A stretch of DNA of 64,000 bases from Archangium lansingense (GTDB lineage Bacteria > Myxococcota > Myxococcia > Myxococcales > Myxococcaceae). The stretch is taken from the NCBI RefSeq assembly GCF_026626635.1, contig NZ_JAPNKA010000001.1, forward strand, positions 9,346,501 to 9,410,500, given 5' to 3'. Position 1 is the stretch's first letter. Each line of letters starts with the position of its first letter. The notes under the pieces are model-generated. The model made no database searches, was not told the DNA's origin, and worked only from the letters and a program-made list of their open reading frames with translations. A program made the translations under genes and the position numbers. Of the stretch, positions 15,745 to 24,683 are shown piece by piece.

Positions 15745-17342
15745 GTCGCCTCCGCCCACCTCTCCTCTGGGCGCTCCACGGGCCGAGCCCCGTCGCGGTA
15801 CAGCTCGGACAGCCGCTCATGCAGCTGCGTGACGTGGCTCAGCCCAGACAGGTCCACCGGGAGATGGGTCGGCCAGCAGATGAGGCTGTTCGTCTCCGTG
15901 CGCGTGAGGCCGCCGTGCGAGCCAAACTCCCAGGCGAAGCCCACCGTGCCGCCCCGCGACACCGCCTGGCCATAGAGCACCAGGTCTCCCGCGGTGGGCA
16001 TGAGGGGCAGCTCGCGCAGGAAGTCCGCCACCGCCCGGCGCGAGAACTCCCCATCCAGCGGCGCGCTGTCGATCTCCTCGGGCCCGTACACACCACCACC
16101 GATGATGGCCACCGCCGAGTCGCCCCGGCGCAGCGCCACGATGCCAATGTCCGGATGGCCCATGGCCCGGGCGAGTACCTCCGGGTAGCGCGCCACCAGT
16201 TGCACGGCCTCGAGCGGCTCGCGCTCGCGCGTCAGGTAGACGTGGGAGAAGTTGCCGGACTCGACGACCACCGGCTCCGATGGAGCATGGAGCCCTGTGT
16301 CCACCGGCTGCGGACGGCCATCGAGGAGAGCCCGCGTGATGTCCTCGGGGAGCGGCACCGGCGCGCCACGCAGGAGGATGTCCTCCAGGCGCTGTCCCCC
16401 GCGCTGCTCGATGGGGTGGCTGTCCACGTGACCGTGGTCCGTGAAGAAGATGAGATCGTAGCCGGGCTGCACCGCCTGGGCGACGGCGTAGAGCTCGGCG
16501 AGGTAGGCGTCCACGCGCTGCAACTCCGAGAGCGCCTGCGTCGAGCAAGGACCGCGACGGTGGGCCACCTCGTCATAGTTGCCGTAAACAAGGTAGACGG
16601 CGGGCACGCCGCGCACCATGTCCACCAGGGCCTTGGTGTGGGCGAAGCTCCACCCGAGCCGCTGCAGCAGAACGCGGCTCATGAGGAAGCCGCCCTCATG
16701 GCGCCAGTCCTGGAGCGCTCGGCCCCAGCGGTAGATCTCAGTGAAAGAGTTCCACGCGTCGCGCCCGAGCGAGCGCACGTACGAGAGGGGCGTCTGGGTG
16801 CGCGCGGTGAGGATACCTTCCATCTCGTACTTGAAGCTGCGCGCCATCACCTTGTAGCTGGCCAGCGTGCTCATGCAGAGGCGGTTGTTGGCCTCAGCCT
16901 GGAAGAGCGAGAAGTACGTGTGCCCGCCCCCGGACAGCAGACTCGTGCCGGAGCGGCAGCCCAAGCGCGACTCCACGGCGAGCGTGTCCGTGGGGGTGTT
17001 CATCTGCACCTTGCGACCGAGCTCCCGATCGAACCAGCTATAGGCCGGCAGGTTGGGATGGCGCAGACCGTAGAGGAAGCCCGCCTGGAAGAAGGGCGTG
17101 GAGGCAGGCGAGCCCCAGAACGCATCGTCGAGAGCGTAGGCGCCCGAGGTCACCAACCGAGACAAGAAGGGCATCCACCCCGTGCGGACGGCCTCGTCCA
17201 GTTGTGACTTGGGTACTCCGTCCAGATGGACGGCGAGCAACTTGCGCTGGCGTGAATCCGACAGTGGGCCAACCTTCGACCCCACACGCCACACGTAGTC
17301 CCTGGCCCACGCCTGCAACTGCGGGTTGATGACTTCGCTCAC
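15741..17342 (-). CDS. Alkaline phosphatase superfamily (type I phosphodiesterase/NPP-like) enzyme
   Basis: Encodes 533 residues. The metal-site layout of nucleotide pyrophosphatases/phosphodiesterases is visible: first Asp in LLAVHLDGVP (about residue 41), candidate Thr nucleophile in GSPASTPFF, Asp/His in NYDEVAHRRG, Asp-His-His in FFTDHGHVDSHP, and a later His in EFGSHGGLTRTE. No signal peptide is evident, so a cytoplasmic or membrane-face location is likely. Substrate is unknown. It overlaps the flippase-like gene by 4 bases and is divergent from the Omp85-type gene. Confidence 0.82.
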   Translation of the reverse strand: MSEVINPQLQAWARDYVWRVGSKVGPLSDSRQRKLLAVHLDGVPKSQLDEAVRTGWMPFLSRLVTSGAYALDDAFWGSPASTPFFQAGFLYGLRHPNLPAYSWFDRELGRKVQMNTPTDTLAVESRLGCRSGTSLLSGGGHTYFSLFQAEANNRLCMSTLASYKVMARSFKYEMEGILTARTQTPLSYVRSLGRDAWNSFTEIYRWGRALQDWRHEGGFLMSRVLLQRLGWSFAHTKALVDMVRGVPAVYLVYGNYDEVAHRRGPCSTQALSELQRVDAYLAELYAVAQAVQPGYDLIFFTDHGHVDSHPIEQRGGQRLEDILLRGAPVPLPEDITRALLDGRPQPVDTGLHAPSEPVVVESGNFSHVYLTREREPLEAVQLVARYPEVLARAMGHPDIGIVALRRGDSAVAIIGGGVYGPEEIDSAPLDGEFSRRAVADFLRELPLMPTAGDLVLYGQAVSRGGTVGFAWEFGSHGGLTRTETNSLICWPTHLPVDLSGLSHVTQLHERLSELYRDGARPVERPEERWAEAT

Positions 17343-17469
17343 GGCTCTTCTCCCCTCCCCCCATCACCTGGATGCGCTCAGATGATGCGCACCCGGGCAG
17401 GCACCAGCCGTGCATTCCGAGACGGTCCGCTGGAGGGCAGCCAGACGGGCATGGGCCCCGAACGTTCAG

Positions 17470-18699
17470 ATGGTCCAGCCCATCATGCACATGTCACCTT
17501 GGGCTGCGATGCTCACGACCGCGCTGCTGCTGACAACGCTGGCCACCGCCACTGCTGCCCCATCGACTGCCCTTCCCACCACCACGGCCTCCGCTCCCGC
17601 CGAGCAACCGCCGAAGAAGGAGAAGGGCATCGACGCGATCGTGCTGCCCCTGGTGAGCTACAACTCGGACCAGGGCTTCACCTATGGCGGCGTGGCCGGC
17701 GCCTACTTGTATGCGCCCGGACACAAGCCGTACCAACACGCCATCTCCCTCCAGGCGCTGTTCACCAGCCGCGGCCAGCAGAACCACTACCTGCGCTACG
17801 ACGGGCCGCAGCTCATCGGCCCCATGCGCCTGGAGTTCCGTCTGGAGTACCGGCGCGAGCTGCGCAGCCCCTTCTACGGGGCGGGCAACGTGTCCGCACA
17901 GGACTTCAATGGAGACGAGACCCAGGAGCGCTACAACTACACGAAGAACGCGCCGGGCGCGTGGGTGCGTCTGCGCGGCCGTCCCTGGGGAGAGAACCAC
18001 CCCTTCCAGTCCTACGTGGGCTACTCGTGGCGGTACACGGAGGTGGATCCCTTCGACGCCTCGGTGCTGGAAGACCTCAAGCCGGTGGGCATCGAGGGAG
18101 GGCCCACGGGGCAGATCACCGCGGGCGTCATCTGGGACACGCGCGACAACGAGTCGGATCCGGTGCGAGGTGGCGCGGAGGAGATTGCCCTGCGCGTGTC
18201 GGGCAGTGCCACCGGCAGCCGCTACCAGTACGCGGGCGTGACGCTGAGCGAGCGGCGCTACTGGCAGCTGGGCCCGCGCTTCATCCTGGCGCAGCGGCTG
18301 ACCCTGGACATGCTGTTCGGCCAGGTGCCCTTCTTCGAGTGGGTGAACACGGGCGGAGTGAGCACGTCTGAAGGCATCGGCGGGATGAGCAGCGTGCGTG
18401 GCATCGAGCGCAACCGGTTCGCCGGCAACATCAAGGCGTTCACGAACACGGAGCTGCGCTTCCGGGCCTTCGACTTCAACCTGTTCGGCGCGCCGGTGAT
18501 CGCCGGTGCAGTGGGCTTCGTAGACCTGGGACGCGTGTGGCACCCGGGCGTGGACAACGGTCCATGGTGGAAGTGGCACCCGGGCGTGGGCGCCGGTCTC
18601 CGGCTGGCTCGGCGCGCCGCGGTGGTGCGCTTCGACTGGGCCATGTCCCCGGAGTCAGGCCGCCACCGCATCTACCTGAACTTCGGCCACATGTTCTGA
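17470..18699 (+). CDS. Omp85/BamA-type outer-membrane beta-barrel without POTRA domains
   Basis: Encodes about 409 residues. The start is uncertain: no clear ribosome site is seen, and 17470 or 17485 gives a signal peptide with hydrophobic core AMLTTALLLTTLATA. A short Thr/Ala/Pro linker is followed at once by barrel strands (FTYGGVAGAYLY, SYVGYSWRYTEV). The Omp85 signature MSSVRGIERNRFAGN is near residue 315, and the end is YLNFGHMF with a terminal aromatic. Known relatives export or insert proteins, or bind ligands, but the lack of POTRA domains argues against a BamA role. It is divergent from the phosphatase gene. Confidence 0.78.
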   Translation: MVQPIMHMSPWAAMLTTALLLTTLATATAAPSTALPTTTASAPAEQPPKKEKGIDAIVLPLVSYNSDQGFTYGGVAGAYLYAPGHKPYQHAISLQALFTSRGQQNHYLRYDGPQLIGPMRLEFRLEYRRELRSPFYGAGNVSAQDFNGDETQERYNYTKNAPGAWVRLRGRPWGENHPFQSYVGYSWRYTEVDPFDASVLEDLKPVGIEGGPTGQITAGVIWDTRDNESDPVRGGAEEIALRVSGSATGSRYQYAGVTLSERRYWQLGPRFILAQRLTLDMLFGQVPFFEWVNTGGVSTSEGIGGMSSVRGIERNRFAGNIKAFTNTELRFRAFDFNLFGAPVIAGAVGFVDLGRVWHPGVDNGPWWKWHPGVGAGLRLARRAAVVRFDWAMSPESGRHRIYLNFGHMF

Positions 18700-18717
18700 G
18701 CCTTCACCCGCCTGGGC

Positions 18718-20046
18718 TCACACCCGCGCCACCTGCTCTTGCTCTTGCGCGGCCTCGGCCAGCGCCAGGCTGAACGAGAAGGTCGAGCCCTTCCCCGCCT
18801 CGCTCTCGAACCAGATGCGGCCGCCGTGCCGCTGGACGATCTGCTCGCACAGGTGCAGGCCGATGCCCATGCCTCCACGGTCCGACTCGAGCCCGGCATG
18901 GGCGCGGTAGAAGCGCTCGAAGAGCTGACCCTGCCGCTCCTTGGGGATGCCCATCCCTGGATCCCGGATCGACACCACCCCTGTACCGGCCTCGATCGAC
19001 ACCCAGACCTCGATGTCTCCTCCCTTGGGCGAGTACTTGATGGCGTTGTCGAACAGGTTGACCAGCACCTGATCAATCCGGTCCCGGTCCGCATCCACGA
19101 ACACGCGGCCCTCTTGGTGCAGCACGAGCCGATGCAAGGAGGACACGCCCTGCATGCGCTCGAGCACGTCCGCCACCAGCTCGCCCAGCTCGAAACGCTG
19201 TCGCCGCAGCGCGAGCCGGCCAAGCTGGAGCCGGGACACATCGAGCAACTCCTGCACCAACTGGGTGAGCCGATCGCTCTGGCGATTGAGGATCCGGAAG
19301 GCCTTGCCCTCCCGAGGCTCGTGCCCACCTGGAGTCCAGCGATCCAGGAGCTGGGCATAGCCCTTGATGGTGGTGATGGGCGTGCGCAGCTCGTGGGCGG
19401 CGGTGGAGAGGAACTCGTCGCGCATCCGCTCCAGGCGCTTGAGCTCGGTCAGGTCGCGCAGCACCACCACCGCCAGCTCCGGCACCATCCCCGCTTCCGT
19501 GATGACCGGGGAAGCCGTCACGCTGACGTGGAGCGTCTCGCCGTTGAGGCGCTGGACCAGGAACTCATCCTCGCGCACCGTCTCGCCGTTCAAGGCCCGC
19601 CGGCTGGGCATCTCGTTCCAGGTCACCCGGCTTCCGTCCGGACGACGGATGTCGAGCACCTCGATGAACCGCTGGATCTCCGTCGGCACCTCGCCCGCCG
19701 CCAGGCCGAACAGCGTCAGCACGGCCCTGTTCGCCTCCACGATCCGCCCTTGGGAGTCGATGAGAATGAGGGCATCGGCCATGCTCTCCAGGCTTGTCCG
19801 GTGACGCGCCTCGGACTGGCGCAGGGCCGCGGTGTCCTTACGGATGAGGGCGTACAGCAGAGCCGAGGTGGCGGCGACGAACAGCCACCCCTTGATGATC
19901 TGCACCTGGACGAAGGCGCCCAGCCCCTCCACCACACCGGCGAGGAGCACGTCGGAGAACATGATCCACAGCCCGGCGACCACGGCATAGATGGCCACGG
20001 GCCGCCAAGGAGTGGAAGCGCGCCGTGCCTTCGGCTCCGTGGTCAT
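18718..20046 (-). CDS. Membrane sensor histidine kinase (2 TM-PAS-HisKA-HATPase)
   Basis: Encodes 442 residues. Two transmembrane segments (about 16-36 and 50-67) have only a short loop between them. A PAS domain follows at about 80-195, HisKA has phospho-acceptor His in TAAHELRTPITTIKGY (about 222), and HATPase motifs include LFDNAIKYSP, RDPGMGIPKE and GGMGIGLHLCEQIV. No response regulator is adjacent, so it is an orphan kinase. It runs in the same direction as the DUF4846 gene upstream (86-bp gap). It is convergent with the barrel gene, 18 bases away. Confidence 0.92.
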   Translation of the reverse strand: MTTEPKARRASTPWRPVAIYAVVAGLWIMFSDVLLAGVVEGLGAFVQVQIIKGWLFVAATSALLYALIRKDTAALRQSEARHRTSLESMADALILIDSQGRIVEANRAVLTLFGLAAGEVPTEIQRFIEVLDIRRPDGSRVTWNEMPSRRALNGETVREDEFLVQRLNGETLHVSVTASPVITEAGMVPELAVVVLRDLTELKRLERMRDEFLSTAAHELRTPITTIKGYAQLLDRWTPGGHEPREGKAFRILNRQSDRLTQLVQELLDVSRLQLGRLALRRQRFELGELVADVLERMQGVSSLHRLVLHQEGRVFVDADRDRIDQVLVNLFDNAIKYSPKGGDIEVWVSIEAGTGVVSIRDPGMGIPKERQGQLFERFYRAHAGLESDRGGMGIGLHLCEQIVQRHGGRIWFESEAGKGSTFSFSLALAEAAQEQEQVARV

Positions 20047-20132
20047 GACACTCTCAAGCTATACTGCAGGTCACCGTACCATCAGACCCTGAAGGTTACT
20101 CGCCCGTGGAGCATGCGAGAAGGCGAGGGAAC

Positions 20133-21020
20133 CTAGAACCGTCGAAGAGCGGACCATGGGAAGGGCTTCCAGAAGGGAGTCGCCACCTCGTCGCCCTCCA
20201 GCGAGAACCAGGGGCCGTCCTCACCCGGAGAGAGCACATGGAAGTCCTGCGCCGGGATGAAGCCCTGGCCGAGCAGCGCCACCCGCTCGCCCTTGGCATT
20301 GCGCGCCACGTCCAGCACCAGCACCGCATGCCCCGGGCTGCCCCCCAGCACGAAGAAGTCGCCAGGCCGCGCATCCTCGCGCTTGGGACGTTGCTTCTCG
20401 GTGGCCAGGGACAACGTGCCCGCATAGGTGAAGACCAGGTCCAGGTACGAGCGGAACGAGGCTCGCGAGCCATCCACCGGCCCGCTCTTCACCCATGACA
20501 CCTTGGAGCCAGACACACGGGCACGCTCTCCAGCCGCGTAACGCGACCAGGCGGCCAGGTGCCCGCTGGTGAAGCGGTAGGCGATGCGCTCCTTCTGACC
20601 CCGCGACCACTGCCACTCGGCATGGAGGCGGATGATGGAGTCCGCGCACTGCTGGAGGTTGGCCGAGCCCACATCCAGCTCGGCCACCGCCGCGAGGGCC
20701 GCATGGTCCCCGGCGAGGATCTCGCCCCCGCCGAAGTCCTGGACCGGCGTGCCCGCGGGACGCAGGGGAAGGCCGCGCAACCACGCCCCGAAGGAGCCCT
20801 CCTCGACCGCCACCCGCGTGTAGCCAGACGGAGGAGCAACGGCCTCGGCGAGCGGGCGGATGGAGCGCTCAGCGGAGAGCCACGGATAGCGGGCCCGCTC
20901 CTCCTTCGTAGGTGGACGGGGATTCGTGGAACCCGCCATGGCCCCTCCCGGGGTGCCCAGGAGGGCGGCGAGCGACACGAGCAGCAACAGACAGTGGGGC
21001 GTATTCCTCATGAGGTGCAT
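20133..21020 (-). CDS. DUF4846 secreted protein
   Basis: Encodes 295 residues from ATG 21020 (GGAG 9 bases upstream). The signal peptide is HCLLLLVSLAALLGTPGGAMAG. The DUF4846 family features are present: FGAWLRGLPLRPAGTPV near residue 75, CADSIIRLHAEW, IAYRFTSGHLAAW, and a C-terminal GDFFVLGGSPGHAVLVLD with a conserved Gly-His. Function is not established, though the C-terminal half recalls papain-like NlpC/amidase folds. It is probably periplasmic or secreted. Confidence 0.85.
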   Translation of the reverse strand: MHLMRNTPHCLLLLVSLAALLGTPGGAMAGSTNPRPPTKEERARYPWLSAERSIRPLAEAVAPPSGYTRVAVEEGSFGAWLRGLPLRPAGTPVQDFGGGEILAGDHAALAAVAELDVGSANLQQCADSIIRLHAEWQWSRGQKERIAYRFTSGHLAAWSRYAAGERARVSGSKVSWVKSGPVDGSRASFRSYLDLVFTYAGTLSLATEKQRPKREDARPGDFFVLGGSPGHAVLVLDVARNAKGERVALLGQGFIPAQDFHVLSPGEDGPWFSLEGDEVATPFWKPFPWSALRRF

Positions 21021-21163
21021 CCCATCATTCTCCGACATCCCTCCCACGTCAGGAGGCAGAGTGCGTGGCCGGGGAACAGCCGACAGAGCGTATGACCTGC
21101 CTTGCGGGCACTACGGAGCACGCCCCACCTTGTCAGGCAGACTCCCAACGCAAGGAGGCCCTC

Positions 21164-21520
21164 ATGAGGGCTCGCTGGCCGAACCTCCTGTTGTCCGTCT
21201 GGCTCATCATCGGGCCGCTCATCCTCGGCTTCGACTCGCCACACGCGCGGGCCAACACTGTCACCGTGGGCCTCTGCCTCTTCCTCTTCGTGCTGGTGGC
21301 CGACTCCATCCCGGCCTTCCGCTTCGTCGACACCGCGCTCGGCCTGTGGCTGCTCGCCTCACCGTTCGCGCTCGGCTACAGCGACGAGATCGTCCCCACC
21401 GCGCACAACATCGCCGTGGGGATCGTCGTGGCGGCCCTGTCGCTGCTTCCGGCCAAGCGGGCCGGGCAACTCAAGCTGCGCCCGAGCCACGAAGGGGTTC
21501 ACGAGGCGAGTCGCGGTTAG
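21164..21520 (+). CDS. SPW-repeat membrane protein
   Basis: Encodes 118 residues from ATG 21164 (AAGGAGG 5 bases upstream); the longer upstream frame lacks this signal. Two SPW-type repeats are seen, each a helix pair: WPNLLLSVWLIIGPLILGF and FVDTALGLWLLASPFALGY. In the second repeat the W..ASPF motif is typical, while the first has IGPL. There are four membrane helices in all. Function is unknown. It is convergent with the phosphomevalonate kinase gene. Confidence 0.85.
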   Translation: MRARWPNLLLSVWLIIGPLILGFDSPHARANTVTVGLCLFLFVLVADSIPAFRFVDTALGLWLLASPFALGYSDEIVPTAHNIAVGIVVAALSLLPAKRAGQLKLRPSHEGVHEASRG

Positions 21521-21536
21521 CCGCCGGGACTGAGGT

Positions 21537-22616
21537 TCACCGCGAAGCGTCGAGCCAGGAGCGCAGCCGCGCGTCCGGCTGGGCCTCGCCACGCACACCG
21601 GGCTCCACGTCGAGTTCCAACGTATGGAAGCCCCGAGCGCGGATGCCCTCCAGCAGCGCGGCCCGCTTCTCCGCGTCCGGGGCGAACAGGATGCACCCGT
21701 CCCCGCCTCCGGCACCGGACTGCTTGCCCACGCACCCATAGGCCGAGGCCATCGCCAACACCCGGTGCATCGGCTCGGTCTCCAGCGGGCCCAGCTCTTG
21801 GAGCAGCGCGTGCTGCTCGCGCACAGCCTCGGAGAAGGCGCGGAAGTCCCCGCCCCCGAGGCCCACTTCAATCTCGTGCCCCAGCGCGTCCGAGCGCTCC
21901 ACGAAGGCCCGACGCCCCGCCTCGCCCATCTTCGCCTCCACCTGCGAGATGAGCACCCGCGTCGAGGCACTCTCTCCCGTGAAGGCATACCCCAGGGACA
22001 CCTTGGGCACCGGCAGGCGCCACACATCCACCGTGGGGGCTGCATCTAGCGCTGCTCGGTAACCCCCGGCGCTCGAGGCCTCGATGAGGCCCGACACCTC
22101 ATAGCGCCGGTAGCGCACCACGCCACCCGCGTAGCTCGCGGCCACGTCGCCGCCGCTGCCCTTCCCACCCTGCGCCGCCGCGTGAGAGACGAGCGCCACC
22201 TTCAGCGCGTCGAACTTCTCCTCGAGCACGAATCGCACCGCGTCCGCCGCCAGCACCGTGGCACACGCGCTGCCACCCATGCCCAGCTTGCGCCCGTTGG
22301 GCCCCACCGCCGACGGAGACACCGCCAGGTCGAAGCCCACCGACTCGCGCCCGTACAGCCGCAGCGCCTCGTCCAGCGTGCGCGCCACGAAGGAGAAGCC
22401 CGGCGGAACCTCGCGCTCCCACTTCACGCCCCGAGGCGTCGTCCGCCCCGACAGCGTCCCCTCCTCCACGCACACGTGCACCAGGCTGTCCGCGCGCCGA
22501 CGCACCAGCGCCGCCGTCCGCGGACCCACCGCCGCCACACGCGACACGCCGCCCCACAGCACGGCGTACTCGCCGGATACGAACAGCTTCCCCGGGGCCG
22601 AGAGAGCGCGCTCCAT
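21537..22616 (-). CDS. mvaK2: Phosphomevalonate kinase (GHMP family)
   Basis: Encodes 359 residues. It phosphorylates mevalonate 5-phosphate to the diphosphate. GHMP motifs are visible: SAPGKLFVSGEYAVL at the N-terminus, glycine-rich LGMGGSACATVLAADAV (about residues 110-126), and C-terminal KQSGAGGGDGCILF. The GKGSGGDVAASYAGG stretch is typical of phosphomevalonate kinases. The start codon shares the ATGA overlap with the mvaD stop, and it is the last gene of the mevalonate operon. Assignment as the phospho- rather than the mevalonate kinase rests on this stretch and on the other kinase being accounted for upstream. Confidence 0.88.
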   Translation of the reverse strand: MERALSAPGKLFVSGEYAVLWGGVSRVAAVGPRTAALVRRRADSLVHVCVEEGTLSGRTTPRGVKWEREVPPGFSFVARTLDEALRLYGRESVGFDLAVSPSAVGPNGRKLGMGGSACATVLAADAVRFVLEEKFDALKVALVSHAAAQGGKGSGGDVAASYAGGVVRYRRYEVSGLIEASSAGGYRAALDAAPTVDVWRLPVPKVSLGYAFTGESASTRVLISQVEAKMGEAGRRAFVERSDALGHEIEVGLGGGDFRAFSEAVREQHALLQELGPLETEPMHRVLAMASAYGCVGKQSGAGGGDGCILFAPDAEKRAALLEGIRARGFHTLELDVEPGVRGEAQPDARLRSWLDASR

Positions 22617-23608
22617 CAGAAGAGGTGCTCCCCCAGGAGTTGTGCATCACCGCCCGGCACGCACCGCACCACCTCGGTGGCCCCACACGCCATCGCCGCC
22701 GCCTCGGCCGCCAGCTCGTGCGCCGCGTCCGTCAGGATGCAGGGGTTGGGCCCCGCATCCAGCGTGAACCACACCGGCACGCCCTTCTTCCGCTGCTCTC
22801 GCAGCGAGTGGATCAGCTCCAGCGTCTTCGGCATCAGGTAGCAGAGCGGGGGATCCGCCGCGAGCGACGTGGCGTGCATCCTCCACGCGTTGCGCTCGCA
22901 CATCTCGCCCAGCGCCTGCAGGTCCTTCTTGGCGAGGAACTCGCGGGCGCGCACCACCTCGGCCTCGGCATCCTTCACCCACGCCGGGTAGTACGGGCTC
23001 GTCTCCACGGCGTTCTTCATGCCGTCGCGCGACTTCACTTCCTTCTCGTCGCGGCTGACGATGGCCACCACCATGCGCAGCTCCGGCCAGTGCTTCTCGT
23101 CGAAGCGCTGCACCGCGTAGCTGTCCATGCCATCCGGGCGCTCGCCCCGCATCCACTCGCAGAAGCCGCCCTGCACGCTGCGGCAGGCCGAGCCGCTGCC
23201 CAGTCGGGACAACAGGCTCGCCGCCCTCGGGTCCGCCGGAAGGCCCGCCGCCGCACGCGCCGCCACCGCCAGCGCCGCGAAGCCCGCCGCGCTGCTCGCC
23301 AGGCCCGCCGACGCCGGGAAGTCCCCGCGCGACACCATCTTCGCGGGGCCGAGCTTCGCGTCCTTCGCCTCGGCGCGCACCGCGTCCAGCACGCGCAGCA
23401 CGCGGTCGCGCTCGCTGCCCTTGGCCACGTAGCCGTTGAGCTCCACCTCGTCCGCCGAGCCCGCTCCAAAGGCCACCGTCGTCCGCACCGACAGCGGCGA
23501 CAGCGTCATCGAGAGGCTCGACTGGTGGGGGAGGATGAGCGCGTCATCCCGCTTCCCCCAGTACTTCACCAACGCGAGGTTGGGGTGTGCCCGGACGGTG
23601 GCCTTCAT
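22616..23608 (-). CDS. mvaD: Diphosphomevalonate decarboxylase
   Basis: Encodes 330 residues from ATG 23608, which overlaps the mvk stop by 4 bases. It converts mevalonate diphosphate to isopentenyl diphosphate with ATP. Signature segments: ALVKYWGKRDDALILP (N-terminal substrate loop), SADEVELNG, the phosphate-binding ASAGLASSAAGFAAL, GSGSACRS and the late WFTLDAGPNPCIL carrying the conserved Asp. Overlaps on both sides indicate coupled translation of mvk-mvaD-pmk. Confidence 0.95.
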   Translation of the reverse strand: MKATVRAHPNLALVKYWGKRDDALILPHQSSLSMTLSPLSVRTTVAFGAGSADEVELNGYVAKGSERDRVLRVLDAVRAEAKDAKLGPAKMVSRGDFPASAGLASSAAGFAALAVAARAAAGLPADPRAASLLSRLGSGSACRSVQGGFCEWMRGERPDGMDSYAVQRFDEKHWPELRMVVAIVSRDEKEVKSRDGMKNAVETSPYYPAWVKDAEAEVVRAREFLAKKDLQALGEMCERNAWRMHATSLAADPPLCYLMPKTLELIHSLREQRKKGVPVWFTLDAGPNPCILTDAAHELAAEAAAMACGATEVVRCVPGGDAQLLGEHLF

Positions 23609-24558
23609 GCCGCCCCCCGGGTGCCCTCTGCGTGCGGTCCCGCGAGCTGGCTGTCGAAGCACCGGATTCCCAGCCGCGTGAGCTCGTGCACCACCGGCCC
23701 CGTGTCGTGGAAGAGCCCGATGACGGCGCCGCCGTCGCCACCAGCGCCCGTGAGCTTGGCGCCCAGCGCGCCCATGTTGCGCAGCCGGTGCACCATGTCA
23801 TCCAGGCCCGGCGAGGACAGGCCCAGCGCCGCGAGCAGGCCGTGGTTGACGTTCATCACGTCACCCAGCGCCTCCAGGTCTCCCTCCTCCACCGCCTCGG
23901 CACCCTCGGAGGCCAGCAGGCCAATCTCCCGGAAGATGCGCTGGTAGCGCTCGGACCACCGCTTCTGGCGCTCACGCAGCGCGCCCACCGTCAGCTTCGT
24001 CGGGCTGCGCGCGCCCGCCATCACCACCACCAGCTTCACCGGCTTGAGGGCCTCCACCACCTTGGCCCGGCCCTGTTCCGCACCCGGCTTGCGGCGGTAG
24101 AGGATGAGCTGCTCCATGGCGCTCGTCGTGTGATCCACCCCCGACGGCGTCCCGTGGAACTCCTGCTCCATCTCCCACGCCACGGCCGCCACCTCGGAGG
24201 CCGACGCCTTGCGCCCCGCCGCCTGCAGCAGCACCCGCGAGCACGCCACCGACAGCGCCCCGGAGCTTCCCAGGCCCATGGACAGCGGCAGATCCGTGTC
24301 GAACGACACCTTCACCCCGGGCTCGCCGCACGCCGCCATCGCCCGCGCGAAGGCCGCCTTCAGCACCTTGCGCTGCTCGGCCGTCAGGGCATCGGGAATG
24401 ACGAGCTGGCACTTGTTCGAGGCCTCCCCCCGCGCCGTCACGCCGCGCGATAGCGGGCCCGCGAGCGCCGGGTAGCCGTACACCACGCTGTGCTCGCCCA
24501 GGAGGATGACCTTGCCCGCGCCGAAGCCGCTCAGGGAGGAACTGTTGTTCGTGTCCAT
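23605..24558 (-). CDS. mvk: Mevalonate kinase (GHMP family)
   Basis: Encodes 317 residues. It phosphorylates mevalonate. The N-terminal motif GAGKVILLGEHSVVYGYPA, the ATP loop SMGLGSSGALSVACSR (about residues 95-110), the catalytic segment EFHGTPSGVDHTTS with Asp, and the C-terminal KLTGAGGDGGAVIGLF are all clear. It follows mvaA after 125 bases that contain two palindromic repeats, and it overlaps mvaD. Confidence 0.95.
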   Translation of the reverse strand: MDTNNSSSLSGFGAGKVILLGEHSVVYGYPALAGPLSRGVTARGEASNKCQLVIPDALTAEQRKVLKAAFARAMAACGEPGVKVSFDTDLPLSMGLGSSGALSVACSRVLLQAAGRKASASEVAAVAWEMEQEFHGTPSGVDHTTSAMEQLILYRRKPGAEQGRAKVVEALKPVKLVVVMAGARSPTKLTVGALRERQKRWSERYQRIFREIGLLASEGAEAVEEGDLEALGDVMNVNHGLLAALGLSSPGLDDMVHRLRNMGALGAKLTGAGGDGGAVIGLFHDTGPVVHELTRLGIRCFDSQLAGPHAEGTRGAA

Positions 24559-24588
24559 GATGTCCTGTCATGGCTGGGAGACGAGGAA

Positions 24589-24623
24589 GACCCTCACCCC
24601 AGCCCTCTCCCAGAGGGAGAGGG
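24589..24623 (+). repeat. Palindromic intergenic repeat copy (mevalonate operon)
   Basis: GACCCTCACCC followed by a CCCTCTCCC-AGA-GGGAGAGGG hairpin. It is the first of two tandem copies between mvaA and mvk. Confidence 0.75.
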
Positions 24624-24642
24624 GGCGTACACGGATACGCCC

Positions 24643-24678
24643 GACCCTCACCCCGGCCCTCTCCCCGTGGGAGAAGGA
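24643..24678 (+). repeat. Palindromic intergenic repeat copy (mevalonate operon)
   Basis: GACCCTCACCC followed by a slightly degenerate CCCTCTCCCC/GGGAGAAGG hairpin. It ends 5 bases before the mvaA stop codon. Confidence 0.7.
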
Positions 24679-24683
24679 AGATT

